In this document: positions 1-14,769 of the stretch, piece after piece
Numbering within the stretch: the stretch's first letter is position 1
Layout of the letters: every line of letters starts with the position of its first letter
Assembly: GCA_037974665.1 (NCBI GenBank)
Contig: CM075775.1
Span: forward strand, 30,385,732 to 30,449,731
Length of the DNA: 64,000 bases
Reading direction: 5' to 3'
Source of the DNA: Ehretia macrophylla
Lineage: Eukaryota > Streptophyta > Magnoliopsida > Boraginales > Ehretiaceae
Notes under the pieces: generated by a model
What the model was told of the DNA's origin: nothing
The model's input: only the letters and a program-made list of their open reading frames with translations
Database searches by the model: none
Position numbers and translations under genes: made by a program

Positions 1-517
1 ATGGATCTTAAGTTAAAGTATATGTTGGCTCTTTCAAGTATAATAGTAGGAAGAGAAAAGGATAATCCACATGACATATTAGCACTGTCCTCTCAAGTTC
101 ATTATGAACAATGTTTTGCATGATTGTTGAAGAACTCCAATTTCTTGGAAACGGGTTTTCTGACCAACATCATTACAGTTCCTCTTTCTGAAACGTTCTG
201 AAGATAGTGTATTTAGACAAGATGCTATTTGTGATGTGGGTCGTTCTTAATTCATTTAGACGAGACTATTTGTATTGTTTTTAGATGAACTTATTAAACA
301 GCAAAGGTATTGCATTGTAAGAGCAAAGAAATTTAGCTGCTTTATGAACACTTCCGAGTAGTATTAGTAGAAATAGAAGTAATTTAACATAAATTAATAA
401 AATATTTTCTTCTTTTTCCTGGTATACATAGAACCTTGTGAAATCAGATTTTCAATGTATATTCCTTTCTATTATTTTTCTGGATAAGCTCTTGATAGAT
501 CTGCCCTGCTTCTGCAG
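1..517. other. Unassigned, probably intron or upstream part of the next gene
   Basis: No reading frame here carries recognisable coding sequence. A good 3' splice site (TTCTGCAG) ends at 517, so at least the right part is probably intron of the gene whose exons follow. Earlier exons may lie further left, outside the window. Confidence 0.4.
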
Positions 518-1407
518 GTATCTGGAGAAATGCTCATTGATGCACTTAGTGAGCTCTTTAGTAATGCCAGAACTCTGGAAGCTCGCCGTATGGCTGCAAA
601 GCAAGCATATTGTGTTGTGTCTAGTGGGGTGGTTGATAATGTATGGGACGTATTGCGTATCCATGTTTTTTGTCAACCTATGTCAATATGTAGGTAGTGA
701 TGCAGCATAACAATATTGAAGGTGAAATGCACCTCATTTAGTTTTGTGTGCTTCATGATTGTTCATTTGGGGTGTGTTATACGCATTGCCTCCAGTTCTG
801 GATGGATATGACATCAATAACACCCTGCACCACCCCGAACGAGAAAAAGTCAAAAACAAGCAGAATAGACTTTTGGAAGTTACAGTCCAGCTGTTCCTAT
901 GTGAGTTGCTTAACCCAACTCATGTGAAAGCGTTGAACCCAATAATTGGTCAAGCGAGTACGCCAACTTCAAGTGGAAGGCCAAAGGGCTCAGGCAAACA
1001 GATCATCAGGCGACTCCAGGTGTGATGAATCTCTCTCGTGTGAATTTACAACTTTTTTCTGCACTATTCAAATTTTTTTCACAAGCCAAATTTAAAAACA
1101 CAAATTTGCTGTTATTTCACTTCATGCATGAGATATTAAGTGGCTGATGTATCTCAATGGCTAGTTTCTTGCTCCCCTTATGGGCCGAAAAATAGTTTAT
1201 TTTAACTAGTGTGTAGTTTCTACTATTTTCTGGTAGTTAGTATTATACCATGTTAAACTCAGTGCAGCTTTACGCCTTTCTTTCAGTTAGGAATGTTCTT
1301 TCGTATTCAATTTTTCGGGATTGGATATTGAAATAATCGGTTTCATTCCTTGATTGTTGGGATGTAACTACTGAACCTTCCGTCTTTTATCTGCACAGGT
1401 TAATTAA
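518..1407 (+). CDS. 3' exons of an unrecognised plant gene
   Basis: Two consecutive exons can be read. The first, 518..656, follows TGCAG and encodes a segment containing SGEMLIDALSELFSNARTLE and AAKQAYCVVSSGVVDNVWDV. The second, 796..1019, encodes LDGYDINNTLHHPEREKVKN followed by a leucine-rich stretch and a Gly/Ser/Lys/Arg-rich tail ending IIRRLQ. The phases fit: 1 nt is carried over from the first exon and 2 nt are taken from the second. A possible last exon begins at 1399 after CTGCACAG and reads two codons to TAA at 1405..1407. The composition (charged, helical, alanine- and leucine-rich) looks like a helical repeat protein, but I do not recognise the family. It may be the C-terminus of a long gene that starts left of the window, or a decayed gene. 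The exon model is moderately supported; the product is unknown. Confidence 0.45.
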
Positions 1408-2840
1408 AGTTAAAAGAGAGAGAATAAAAGGGAAGAAACTAAAGATCGATTGAGGAGATCTGGTGGACTTTAAAGAATGTAGCTTTTACTTAACCAAGCC
1501 ATGTTTGATTTTAACCCTTATTGTCCCCAGAGAGATGAGTGCTAAGACATTATTAATGCAACCATTGAAGGTATCATCGACATCAGCAGATGCTGCTACT
1601 TGAAGACTGCTCGAGTTTGATCGTTTGTGCCCAAATCGCAAAAAAGCAACATGAGAAATTCTTCGGTGAGTTGAAGTCAGCTTCTGCTGAGGATATTGTC
1701 AATCTAAACTTTTCTTAAGCAGGTATTTGAACAGAAGATGAAACTATACAACAACGTCATACATATACTTTTTATCTTCAGCAGCTACGAGGAAATGGGA
1801 TAGTTTCAGGCACTCTATTGGTATGATGATCCATCCAGCAAAGCTATTACCATTCTAAAAGAGCTTCTGGAGGCCATGACGGTATTGATCAACCAAATCC
1901 TTGGGACCTTCTTCAACCTCAGGATGCGATAAGTCGACATCAGAGGTGGAAAACGACTCCATCGATAATAGCTCTTATAAGAGCTCTTGGAAGTCGTCCA
2001 ATTCCAAATAGAAGTACTAAACCCTTTTTGCAAACTTTTTCATCAATTAGCTTGATTTCAGCTGTATGCGAGTTGAAAGAAACTTGCTAAAGTTGTTCTA
2101 TGTATACTCAGTATAGCTTCTAGAAATCTTTCCCTCATAATATATATCGTTATGAAAGCTTTAATGGTGGTACGTTGTCTTTATCATTTCATCATAACTC
2201 TAACATCAGTTCACCACCGTTGGATTTTCGAGATCTCTTATTCTAAGCGTGCATTAATTCTATCTTTGTTAAATTGACTGAAATTTAGTATAAATGTAAA
2301 AGTATAAAAAAAAATGATATTAGATAAAGTATTACTAAAATGAAGAAAAAAAAATAGATTAATCAAAAGGATTTTATATTTATTCTTTTAATTAAGATAC
2401 TATATACTATTATTTGACATTTGTAATCTTTTTACATAAATACCTCTCTTTCACTATTAATTATAGTATTTAAGAGATTTGTTAATTTTTCCTAGTTTTC
2501 AAAATAATTTCAAACAACATAATTAAGGATTATATTTAAAAAAAATTTAATTACTATTATATGCAGGCATTTGATAAAAAAAAATTATATGGTTCCAATA
2601 ATCCAAAGGAGTATTCTTTTATTACATATAATTCTCATACACAATTATTCTAATAAAAATTTATTTTAAATGCTTAAAACTCAATTATTATAATATTATT
2701 TTTAAAAAAATAATAAAAAAATATGCGGGTAATCTCCATTCTCCACGAAAATTCGAGGACGGGACGGGTGTGGGGCGGGTGTTGGAGGACCTTTTAAGTG
2801 ACGGTGCAAGGCATAATAAGTGTCCTCACTCCATTGTTAT
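1408..2840. other. Presumed 3' UTR/flank and AT-rich intergenic DNA
   Basis: After the possible stop at 1407, codon-like stretches continue to about 2040 (around 1840-2030 the sequence is less AT-rich), but every frame is interrupted and no clean exon chain emerges. This could be 3' UTR or decayed coding sequence. From about 2280 to 2740 the DNA is low-complexity A/T-rich. Confidence 0.3.
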
Positions 2841-3067
2841 CCCTAGGCATGATCCAACAGTAATAAGGATAAAATTATTCCTGTAAAGTCGCGGGTTCAC
2901 AACTCCCCACTATTATGGAATTTCACCCTTAATTGACATAGTACATGAGTTAAAGCGCATCACTGCACCCGAAAATTTACTAATTAATAGTCGAGTTTCA
3001 CCAAATAATTCAATAATTGAACTTGGTCAACTGAAATCTTATATCATCCAAAAAAAAAAAAAAAAAA
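2841..3067 (+). mobile_element. tRNA-derived SINE-like element with poly(A) tail
   Basis: It ends in an 18-nt A run (3050-3067). A box-B-like GCGGGTTCACAACTC lies near 2892. The tail segment GCGCATCACTGCACCC followed by AATTTACTAATT aligns with the element at 11781..12000, which has a clear target-site duplication. The start is set by alignment to that copy (both begin near a CCCTAGG...GGCATG segment). No convincing target-site duplication was found here, so this copy is probably older or its ends are eroded. Confidence 0.45.
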
Positions 3068-3950
3068 CAAACTTGTGCGCTTAGATAACAATCTTGATTA
3101 GAGCAACTTTCTAACACGTTTCCATAAATACCTTTTTCCTGGCGCATATAGTTCAGTTTTCCAGTAGGGGACATGATACATAAGATGCTGGGGTTCAACA
3201 GTAAAATCCAATAATCATTCTAGAAAATATTTTATCCTTTTTATCCTTTTATCCAACGGTAGAGTAATACAATTAGAATCTAATCGAACGCGAAACTTCC
3301 TGATAATTAACTCAAGTTAGGATTCGTTAGCCAATTTGAACAAATATTTCGCCTCTCTATAGACACAATTCACTTGAACTCCAATAACAATCTGCAAAAT
3401 TCGCTTACAGTCATCGATAAAGGGTTTGAATAGACTCGTTCAAAGATACGCCCCCTTAATCAAATTGAGAATAAAATTATATTCTTCCAAATTTATATTT
3501 TTTCTTGCAGCCCTCATTATAGTAATTTTTCTTAATAAAGTTGAAACATCTCAATTTTTTTTTTTTTTTTTTTACGTATTTCTTTCTTCCAGAACTACAA
3601 TATGTTTATCAGTACAATCTATTGTTAACACATCTATAGTTGACTTTGCCAGATCATAACAAGCTACGATAAAAACATATTTTGGATGAATACTTGAAAG
3701 TTTAGTTCTAAATAATCATTGGGTAAGTTAAATTAGGAAAATACCCGTATTTCCCACTGTTTGTACATAAGCTATATCTTCAGTCAGAGCATGATGGTCT
3801 TGAAGGGTGTATCATCTGGACTCACTATTGCAACTTGATCTCCAAACAGCGAACCCCAACTGTCCTCTTTGTTGTTTAAACGTTAACTCGATACATCCGA
3901 GGTCCAATGGCATGAGAATCTTGAAGTAGAGAACGATTTCTTCCCAGACG
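3068..3950. other. 3' flank of the trihelix-UMP kinase gene
   Basis: This stretch lies between the SINE-like element and the stop codon of the minus-strand gene. Its right part should contain that gene's 3' UTR. It holds T-rich simple sequence near 3555-3575. No other coding sequence is supported. Confidence 0.4.
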
Positions 3951-7790
<3,840 letters not shown>

Positions 7791-7812
7791 AGGTAAACGG
7801 AAGGAGGACGCC

Positions 7813-7834
7813 GTTAGGGTTAGGGTTAGGGTTT
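7813..7834 (-). promoter_or_regulatory. Telo-box tract (AAACCCTAA-type) just upstream of the start
   Basis: On the minus strand this reads as three successive copies of the plant telomere-type unit AAACCCTAACCC, 23 nt upstream of the chosen ATG. Telo-boxes are common in plant 5' UTRs and proximal promoters, notably of translation and cell-cycle genes. Its position supports starting translation at 7790 instead of 7895. A single further copy lies inside exon 1 near 7700. Confidence 0.55.
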
Positions 7835-7895
7835 GAGAACGGTACGGGAGAAACAGACGACGTTTAGGGATGGGGTTAGTGTGTTCAGCCGTCAC

Positions 7896-9433
7896 CGTTA
7901 GTTGTGGCTTAAAGCTGAGAAGGTTGAACCGTTACGATTGTGACGAGTCCGTTAGGTAGCAAAGCGTTGCGTTGGTCACGTGAGTCACGTGACTGTGGGC
8001 CCAGTTACGTTACAAATGAGGCGTCAGTTTTTTCGTTTTCTTACCTACTTTTCATTCAATTACAGTCAACGGTTTGACTACTTTATTTAAGTTTTTAAAA
8101 ATATATACATATATTTTTTATGCTTTTGATTTTAAACAAAATAATAATGTGGAAGAGTTAAAAGTATGATTAGGGGTTTAGAAACCATAGTTAATGCGTA
8201 TATGATTTAATAGAAGAATATAATTTTGTAGTTGTTTTAATGATTTTATATAAGTTTTCAATATATATTTCTTTTACTTTTGATTTTTAGAAACCATACT
8301 TATGCATATCTAATATAATAGAATGTAGTTGTGTGATGATTTTCTATAAATTTTGTTACTAATAATGGTCTAAATGATTGAAACGGAAATAAAATATTTG
8401 AAAATTTTAATTTTTTGTTTGTAGCTTAAATGAAAATTTTGACAAAAATAGTTATATTTTCATAAAATTTGAAAAAATATTTAAGATCAAACTCTTGGTG
8501 TAGCTAAATATTATGCATTACTTTTAATATTTCCCAAACCTTATGAGAACATAAAGCTATAATAAATCATCTTTCTCTTATTATAAATAAGGGCGGCGCA
8601 TTAACTAATTCACCAATACTTTAAATTTATAAGTATTTTTAGTTCAAAAAATAATTTAACCTTCACTAAACAAATATATATAATTCGTATAATCGTAAAA
8701 TTGTATATTATAATTCTAGTAAAAATGAATTTTGAATCCACCCTTGATTATAGAACACTTTATATGCACGAGCTTTTTCTAGTTTCTTCTTAAATATGTG
8801 AATGAATGCAGATTCACATAAGATTGATGGCTCTATTCCAAGGACTATGGCTTATTGTATTTTTTACATGTTAAATTTTGTTAATTTTGTTTCAAGTAGT
8901 ACATGTTTACATATGACATGTCTCTTCTCACATGAAGCCTATGCAGAGAGTGAGGAATTGGGCTTGATCACTTTGGTGACATGAGTGGAGTTGTGATCAA
9001 ATTGAGCTTCTCGTAATCCTTCTTTGGTCTACTAAGTTAGACGGACATAGTCCAGTAAACTACATTTGTTATGACAAAGACATTAAAATTTATCCATGAT
9101 GTATTTTGTTTTACATTTTATACTCAATTAGACATCCCTTAAAACTTACTAAAATTGAAAAGAGTTTTAAAAATGACAAATGTTTGGCTCTATTTAAGCG
9201 TGATGATCACTATCACCGCATGTGACTCAATGTGTACATTCACCTTCGCCGAATGTAAATTTTAATTTATATATTTTGTAATGAATCTCACACGTCCTTT
9301 CAAATGTTTTGAAATACGACCTTGAAAACCAGAGAAGGCCGGAAGGGTGCCTTGGAACGTCCTCTTTGGTGTTTACGGAGGTGGAGAAATAAGTTTGTTT
9401 TTAGGAACACAATCGTCTCCAACCTTCTTTTAT
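7896..9433. other. Intergenic: promoter side of the fusion gene, then AT-rich DNA
   Basis: The first 150 bases are G/C-richer and contain CACGTG (around 7978-7991, twice within TCACGTGAGTCACGTGAC), a G-box palindrome repeated 9 nt apart. This is a plausible bZIP/bHLH site for the minus-strand gene. From about 8040 the sequence becomes A/T-rich without a supported gene. Confidence 0.4.
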
Positions 9434-10177
9434 GGTTTAGTTCATACACCTCTCAGTACTCTCTCTCACGTTCCACCGCCTCCACCTTTTTTTTTCTTCG
9501 TCTCATCTTCTCAACTTCTTCTTCTTCTTCGTTTCTTCATCTCCCTCCTTTTCTTTGTTCTTGTTTTCTCTCATTTTTTAGTTGTTCGTTTAGTTTTGCT
9601 ACTTTTGTGTTGGTGTGTGCTTTGAATTATTTCTTTTGCTTGTTACTGGATGGAGTTTTTGGACTTTCATGTTCAACAGTTGATAGCTGCAGATTCTCAA
9701 AAAATTAGGTCTCATTTTGTTAGTATCCAGGGTTTTGGTTTGTTCATAAATGATGCATGACTCGATTTTTTCTTTTGCTGTTCTTTTTGGGTTGTAGTGT
9801 GTCGGCCTATTTTTGGTACATTTTGTTCGAACTTCGTCGCTCATTTAGTTTCGGATGCTTCTTAGAGTTTCTCGAATTGTGCTTGGAGCATTTCTTTTGT
9901 TTTTCACAATATGCAATGTCTATCGTCCTGGTTTGGGTATTCTCGACTTCTGTCTTCACGAGCCACCCATGTAGTAGTCAGGATTGTTTTCACAATTAGA
10001 ATAGATTTTTTCTCCCATAGTTGGTGTTTCAACCCCTTTAGCATTTTTTTTTGTTCGGTTTGTGTGAACAATCAATTTACTTGGCATCAGATTTTGGTTG
10101 AATTTCTTGTACTATTTAATAGTTGTAATGAATTCATCTTCCGACCAACAAAAAAAAAAAAAAAAGGCTTAGTTCAT
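9434..10177 (+). mobile_element. Retroposed insertion with poly(A) tail and 12-bp target-site duplication
   Basis: The insert, about 9446..10165, ends in a 16-nt A run. It is bracketed by GGTTTAGTTCAT (9434-9445) and GGCTTAGTTCAT (10166-10177), 11 of 12 matching, directly after the tail. That is the signature of LINE-mediated retroposition. The insert starts with a CT-rich leader like a plant 5' UTR and is T-rich throughout, without a long coding frame, so it could be a retrocopied transcript or a truncated LINE. No box A/B typical of SINEs was seen. Confidence 0.6.
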
Positions 10178-11766
10178 TTTGAAGCAGACCGTGGAAGTTT
10201 ATGTGGCTTTCAAGAAGCATGAATCCTCTTCTCCGTTTGCTAAGCGGGAAGTTGAGATTGGTTGGGGAAAAATTAGAAGCTTAATATTGATAGGTGTTCA
10301 AGAGGAATTCGGCTCAGCAACAGCGGGAGATCTTTTCTGTAATGAGAATAGGACTTGGAAGCTGGGTTTTGCTGTCAATTTGGAGGTGACTTCGAATAAC
10401 AAACTTGAAGTGCATGGCTAAATTTTTTTTTTAAAGTTTAACTGACCGTCAGTCTCTTTAATACATAAAGTAAATCCTACACATATAAGTATTATTTCAA
10501 TTAGTCAAACATTTTTAAAAAATTTCCTAGCATGCCTTATGGAAAGATCTTCAAATGGCTAAAATCTTCATATTCAAAATCTTATGATCGCGACTGATTC
10601 TACCACAATTTGCTCACTAGTCTAACAGCTCCACTAATTTTAGCCCTCTTAGACCACTTATCTAGGACTATGTGTAGATTTTTAAAAGAAGGCTAGATAC
10701 CCATTTTTTATATTAAAACGAATCATTATATTGATTAGTTGGTGGTTGACTTTAAATTTGACAACTCTTAAGATTTGTATTATAAATACTTTTCTAAGTT
10801 AACTCTTAATTCTCTTAGAAAATAATAAAAGGAATAAAACATCCTTAATTAAAGTAATTGCTTCATAACTGACTCATCCTTGTACGTAACGGAAAAAAAA
10901 AAAAAAAAAGGTTTCTAGACTGAAGCATAAATACTCAGTCTGCGTAGCATCTCAGATGGCATATTCTTCCGTACCCCATGAACAAGGTAGACATTTGATA
11001 TTCTTCCATAGCCCAAAAGCGTGTCGCACGAGGAGATTACTTGACCCTTGTAGCCTTCAATGGTCACAATCTATTAATTTTTAAGCCGAAATCACCATAA
11101 AGCCAGATGCATTATCATATGGTCAATGCTTTGGTTAATAGCTTTCTGTGGACAATGCTCTCGGTATTCAAACGGCTAATTTAAGCTATGTAGACTCAGT
11201 ATACTATTTCGCAGAACAGAAAAGAATACCCGATTATGGTCTCCATTTATAAATTGGGTGTTAATTGGTTATCTCCCTTTGTCATTGTTAGTATTGCAAT
11301 GGAAAAGGATAAGCGTGATAAGATATCTTCAAAAATAATTTTTATGTAACACGGTTTTATTTCTCTTAAATTAAAAAAAAAAGGAGGTTTTACCATTTGG
11401 ATTCTATAAAATTACTAAAATAACGAAAACAACAATAAGAGATGGAGTAAGATCTTTCTTGTAATAATAAGGTAACTCTTTTATCTTTTATCTTTTCACA
11501 ATCTATTACTTATTTTACTTTCATTTTCCTTCAAATTAGGAAAAATGAAACCAACCTCCCTATCCCACAGTTAAAGATTTGATCCCTCAGCAACTAAACC
11601 AATCAAGTAGCTAATCAGATTGGGGATGCTCCTCCATTCTTCAAAACTCTTTACAACTCCTAACTTCTCGTCATGGCCATAAATTTTGGAATATCTCGCA
11701 TCAGGCCAATCACGTGACTTATAGAGTTGCTCGAACAATTAGGATAGAATCCTTTTTTCCATTATG
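10178..11766. other. Intergenic; contains a short unrecognised open frame
   Basis: A frame from 10179 to 10421 encodes an 80-residue, fairly balanced polypeptide (EIGWGKIRSLILIGVQEEFG in the middle). It follows the target-site duplication, so before the retroposition it was contiguous with sequence left of 9434. It may be a relic exon; I do not recognise it. The rest is AT-rich with an A run near 10890-10907. Confidence 0.3.
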
Positions 11767-11780
11767 AACTTGTAATTTAG

Positions 11781-12000
11781 TTGCCCCTAGGGGCATGGTA
11801 TATCGGTAGTGGGATGAAATCGCTTTTGGAAGGTCACGAGTTCGATAATCTCTATTGTTTTAGAATTCAGCATTTAACTAACTTGGTGCATGTGTGGAGG
11901 CGCACCACTGTACTCAGGAATTTACTAATTTGTGGTCAAACTTCGTTGGATAATCTGATGGTCGGGCTCTGACAGTTGGGTTCTCATTTCATCCCAAAAC
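11781..12000 (+). mobile_element. tRNA-derived SINE with perfect 14-bp target-site duplication
   Basis: The 220-bp element is flanked by AACTTGTAATTTAG at 11767-11780 and again at 12001-12014. Near its 5' end, TGGTATATCGGTAGTGGGAT is box-A-like, and GGTCACGAGTTCGATAATCT at about 11840 is box-B-like. It ends with a short A-rich tail. The segment GCGCACCACTGTACTCAGGA and the following AATTTACTAATT are shared with the copy at 2841..3067. The perfect duplication suggests a relatively recent insertion. Confidence 0.75.
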
Positions 12001-12014
12001 AACTTGTAATTTAG

Positions 12015-14769
12015 CTATGACATCTTTTTCGCTTGTACAATTGAACGGTGAGTCCACAAACATTGGTTGATGCTTATGTTAACATAAGCCATACTTTTTT
12101 GCCCAAAGGAAAAAAAAAGTAAGTAGGTAATCCTCATGCTAAACACTCTGTTTGGTCAATTCTAACAGTTTTTTTATTTTATTTTTCTACATATAAAGAA
12201 TTTGAACAATTTTTTTACATTTAGAGATTATCTATCTCAATTTAAATAATTTATCTACATCTATAGATTATCTATCTTAATTTTACTTCAACAGCTTTCC
12301 TATATCTTATTTTAGGAAATTTTTTTTTTAATTTTACTCTAATAACTTCTTTATTTTTATTTTACTCCAAAATCTTTCTTTATTTTAATTTAAAAGTTTT
12401 TTATTAAACCGTTGGAGACAATTTTTTTTAAAAAAGTGACTGTTCAGTTTTATTTTATTTTTTAAGTGGCAGTTGATTTTAAGAATAGTTGTAAGAAATT
12501 TTTCAACATCTTCACATATAGATTAAAACTTAATATAGAAATCACTACCTATAAAGATAATTGTAGAGATGTTAAAAAAATGTGAATAGGAAATGGGTTG
12601 AAGTTAGAATTGTATTGGTTGCGTAAGATTGAAGCACCGTAAAATAAAGTGACGGCCCATAGGATTTGAACATAAATGGCTTCAAGGCGTGGTTCCCTTT
12701 GTAAGAATCTAGAAGTTTGACCAAAAAAAAAAAAAAACCTGATGCGTCAGCCCATAGAACATCCGGTCCTCGTGCTTTACGAAAATAACCAGCGACCCAA
12801 CATTAAACCACGTGCAGTCTCTTTAAGCCAGATTTGATGTATTGCACCTGGGGGCTCCAAAACATGTTCCCAACACACACGCGCTCGGTCGTGAAAAACT
12901 TTTCTTGTCGGGAAATTTTTTGTACTTATACTCAATAATTAAGAGAAATAGTTATGTATTTATTAGTTATAATAAAAAATATCAAATTTAACTATAAATT
13001 TAACCTCTATTTTTTTTTTTAAAAGAATTCTTTTTGTAATTGTCTGTATTCAATTTATGACTAATTTTATGTCAAAGAGCAAAATTAATTAGATATTTCT
13101 AAATATCTATTTTATCAGAGAATAATAAAGTTTATATTTTTAGTTGGTCATTTATGCACTACTTTAAAGTCAAGAGTTAGATAAAATGGTATGATAAACA
13201 CTTATTTTGGACAAAATTTCAAGTTCAGATGTACGTTCTCCCGTCACAAATGTTATTTGACCTAGACTAAATTGAAGCATTAATACAATGTAAGTTTTGT
13301 TTAAAGTTAGAGTCTTGTGAGTAAAAAAAAAAGAAAAAAGAAACAAGAATCAGGAAACAAGCTCTCTATAAACTCCATGTAAGAGTTATCATTTTAATTA
13401 ACTCTTATATATTAATGATTAACATGATAAATATTTTTATGTAATTTTGAGAATATTACAATATGGATTTAAAAGTTTTCACATGGAAAAATACCATGAT
13501 ATTTTACTCCTACTTTAAAATTTGAACCTATGAAAATGACGTACGGTATGTTTATGTATTATAGAAAATAATATTAAAACCTTTCATAACTCAATTCGTA
13601 TTACAAGATACTAGTAAAGGTAAAATAGCCAATCAATAAACTTTTGGCACGTAATATAGTTGTTTGACCTTTTTTTTTTTGGATAAATATACTCGTTTAA
13701 TCTGACCGTAGCCTAATATTAAAGAGTTAGGAATTGATCAGGAACCTAGCAATATAAGCCATGTCGACCCAAGATGGACTTAGCTATTTGGACACACCAC
13801 TAGTGTTAGATTAAGTATGGCTTCACTGAAAATCACAAACACCCAAATCCCAATTTAATGTCTTTCATACATGTGTTAGCAGAACTACGTGTAAGGTTAG
13901 AGGAATCATTATCTTGTGGTTAGACTTGAATATTTCGAAGAAGTACCTCATGGGTACAAATACCCTCTCACAAGCACCAATCAAAAGTAATTCATCTTTA
14001 TACACTTTCTTTCTCTCTTTTTCAACCGCTTTAAGAACTCACCTCCTTCTTGCAAGTTAGTATAAATATAATCATCTAGCTCGACTCGTAATATCATCCG
14101 ACTTGAGTATTTTAGCTTAATAGTTACCTATTCGAACTCCCTTTTTATTTTCAATACGTAATTTCTTGGGTAATTTAAACACAAAAATTGAAACTTGATT
14201 GAACTCCCAACTCAATCTCAAAATCGATTACTATAAGCACAAATTTTTAAAGTTATAATGGTTAGTTGCTCTAAAATAAATACCAAATAACATAAGAATG
14301 ATTGCTAAAAAGAACTGATAACTTTATTTATTTTTATTTTATTTTGAATATAATAAATGTTGAAATCATAATTTAAATTTAAAATAATCAATTATAATGA
14401 ATTAATATTCGATTATTTTACCGGACACTTTAAACGTAGAAAGAAAAACTATTCCTCATAAGAGTATCTCCAACGCGCTACGAAACGTGCATATATGAGC
14501 TGTTCTCCACGCATCAGACGCCGTATTTGAGAATATATCAGACCCATCTCCAGTGAAAAAAAAAGGAAAAAAGGAAAAAAGAAAATTCCTTGCGGAAAAA
14601 GAAACCATTTCTCACAAAAGCCTAAAACATTAACCAAAACCAAAAAGCAGAGCTCTTTAAAGCCACTACACACAGAGCAGTTCTCTTTGCCCTCTCTCTT
14701 GGTCCAAAAGGCGACGCCATTAAAATTTAAACACCAGAGCTTCCATTCAAAGAAGAAGAAGCCGCAAAA
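12015..14769. other. Long AT-rich intergenic stretch and pyruvate kinase promoter/5' UTR
   Basis: No coding sequence is supported. About 12150-12560 and 12900-13500 are extremely A/T-rich. The last 300 bases before 14770 are purine-rich with many AAG repeats (AAAGAAGAAGAAGCCGC just before the ATG), consistent with the 5' UTR of the pyruvate kinase gene. No clear TATA box was identified. Confidence 0.4.

Noticed and set aside
9322-9708. 128-codon frame rich in Ser and Phe
   Set aside because: Crosses the retroposon boundary at 9446, so it cannot be an ancestral gene; its composition reflects the CT-rich leader.
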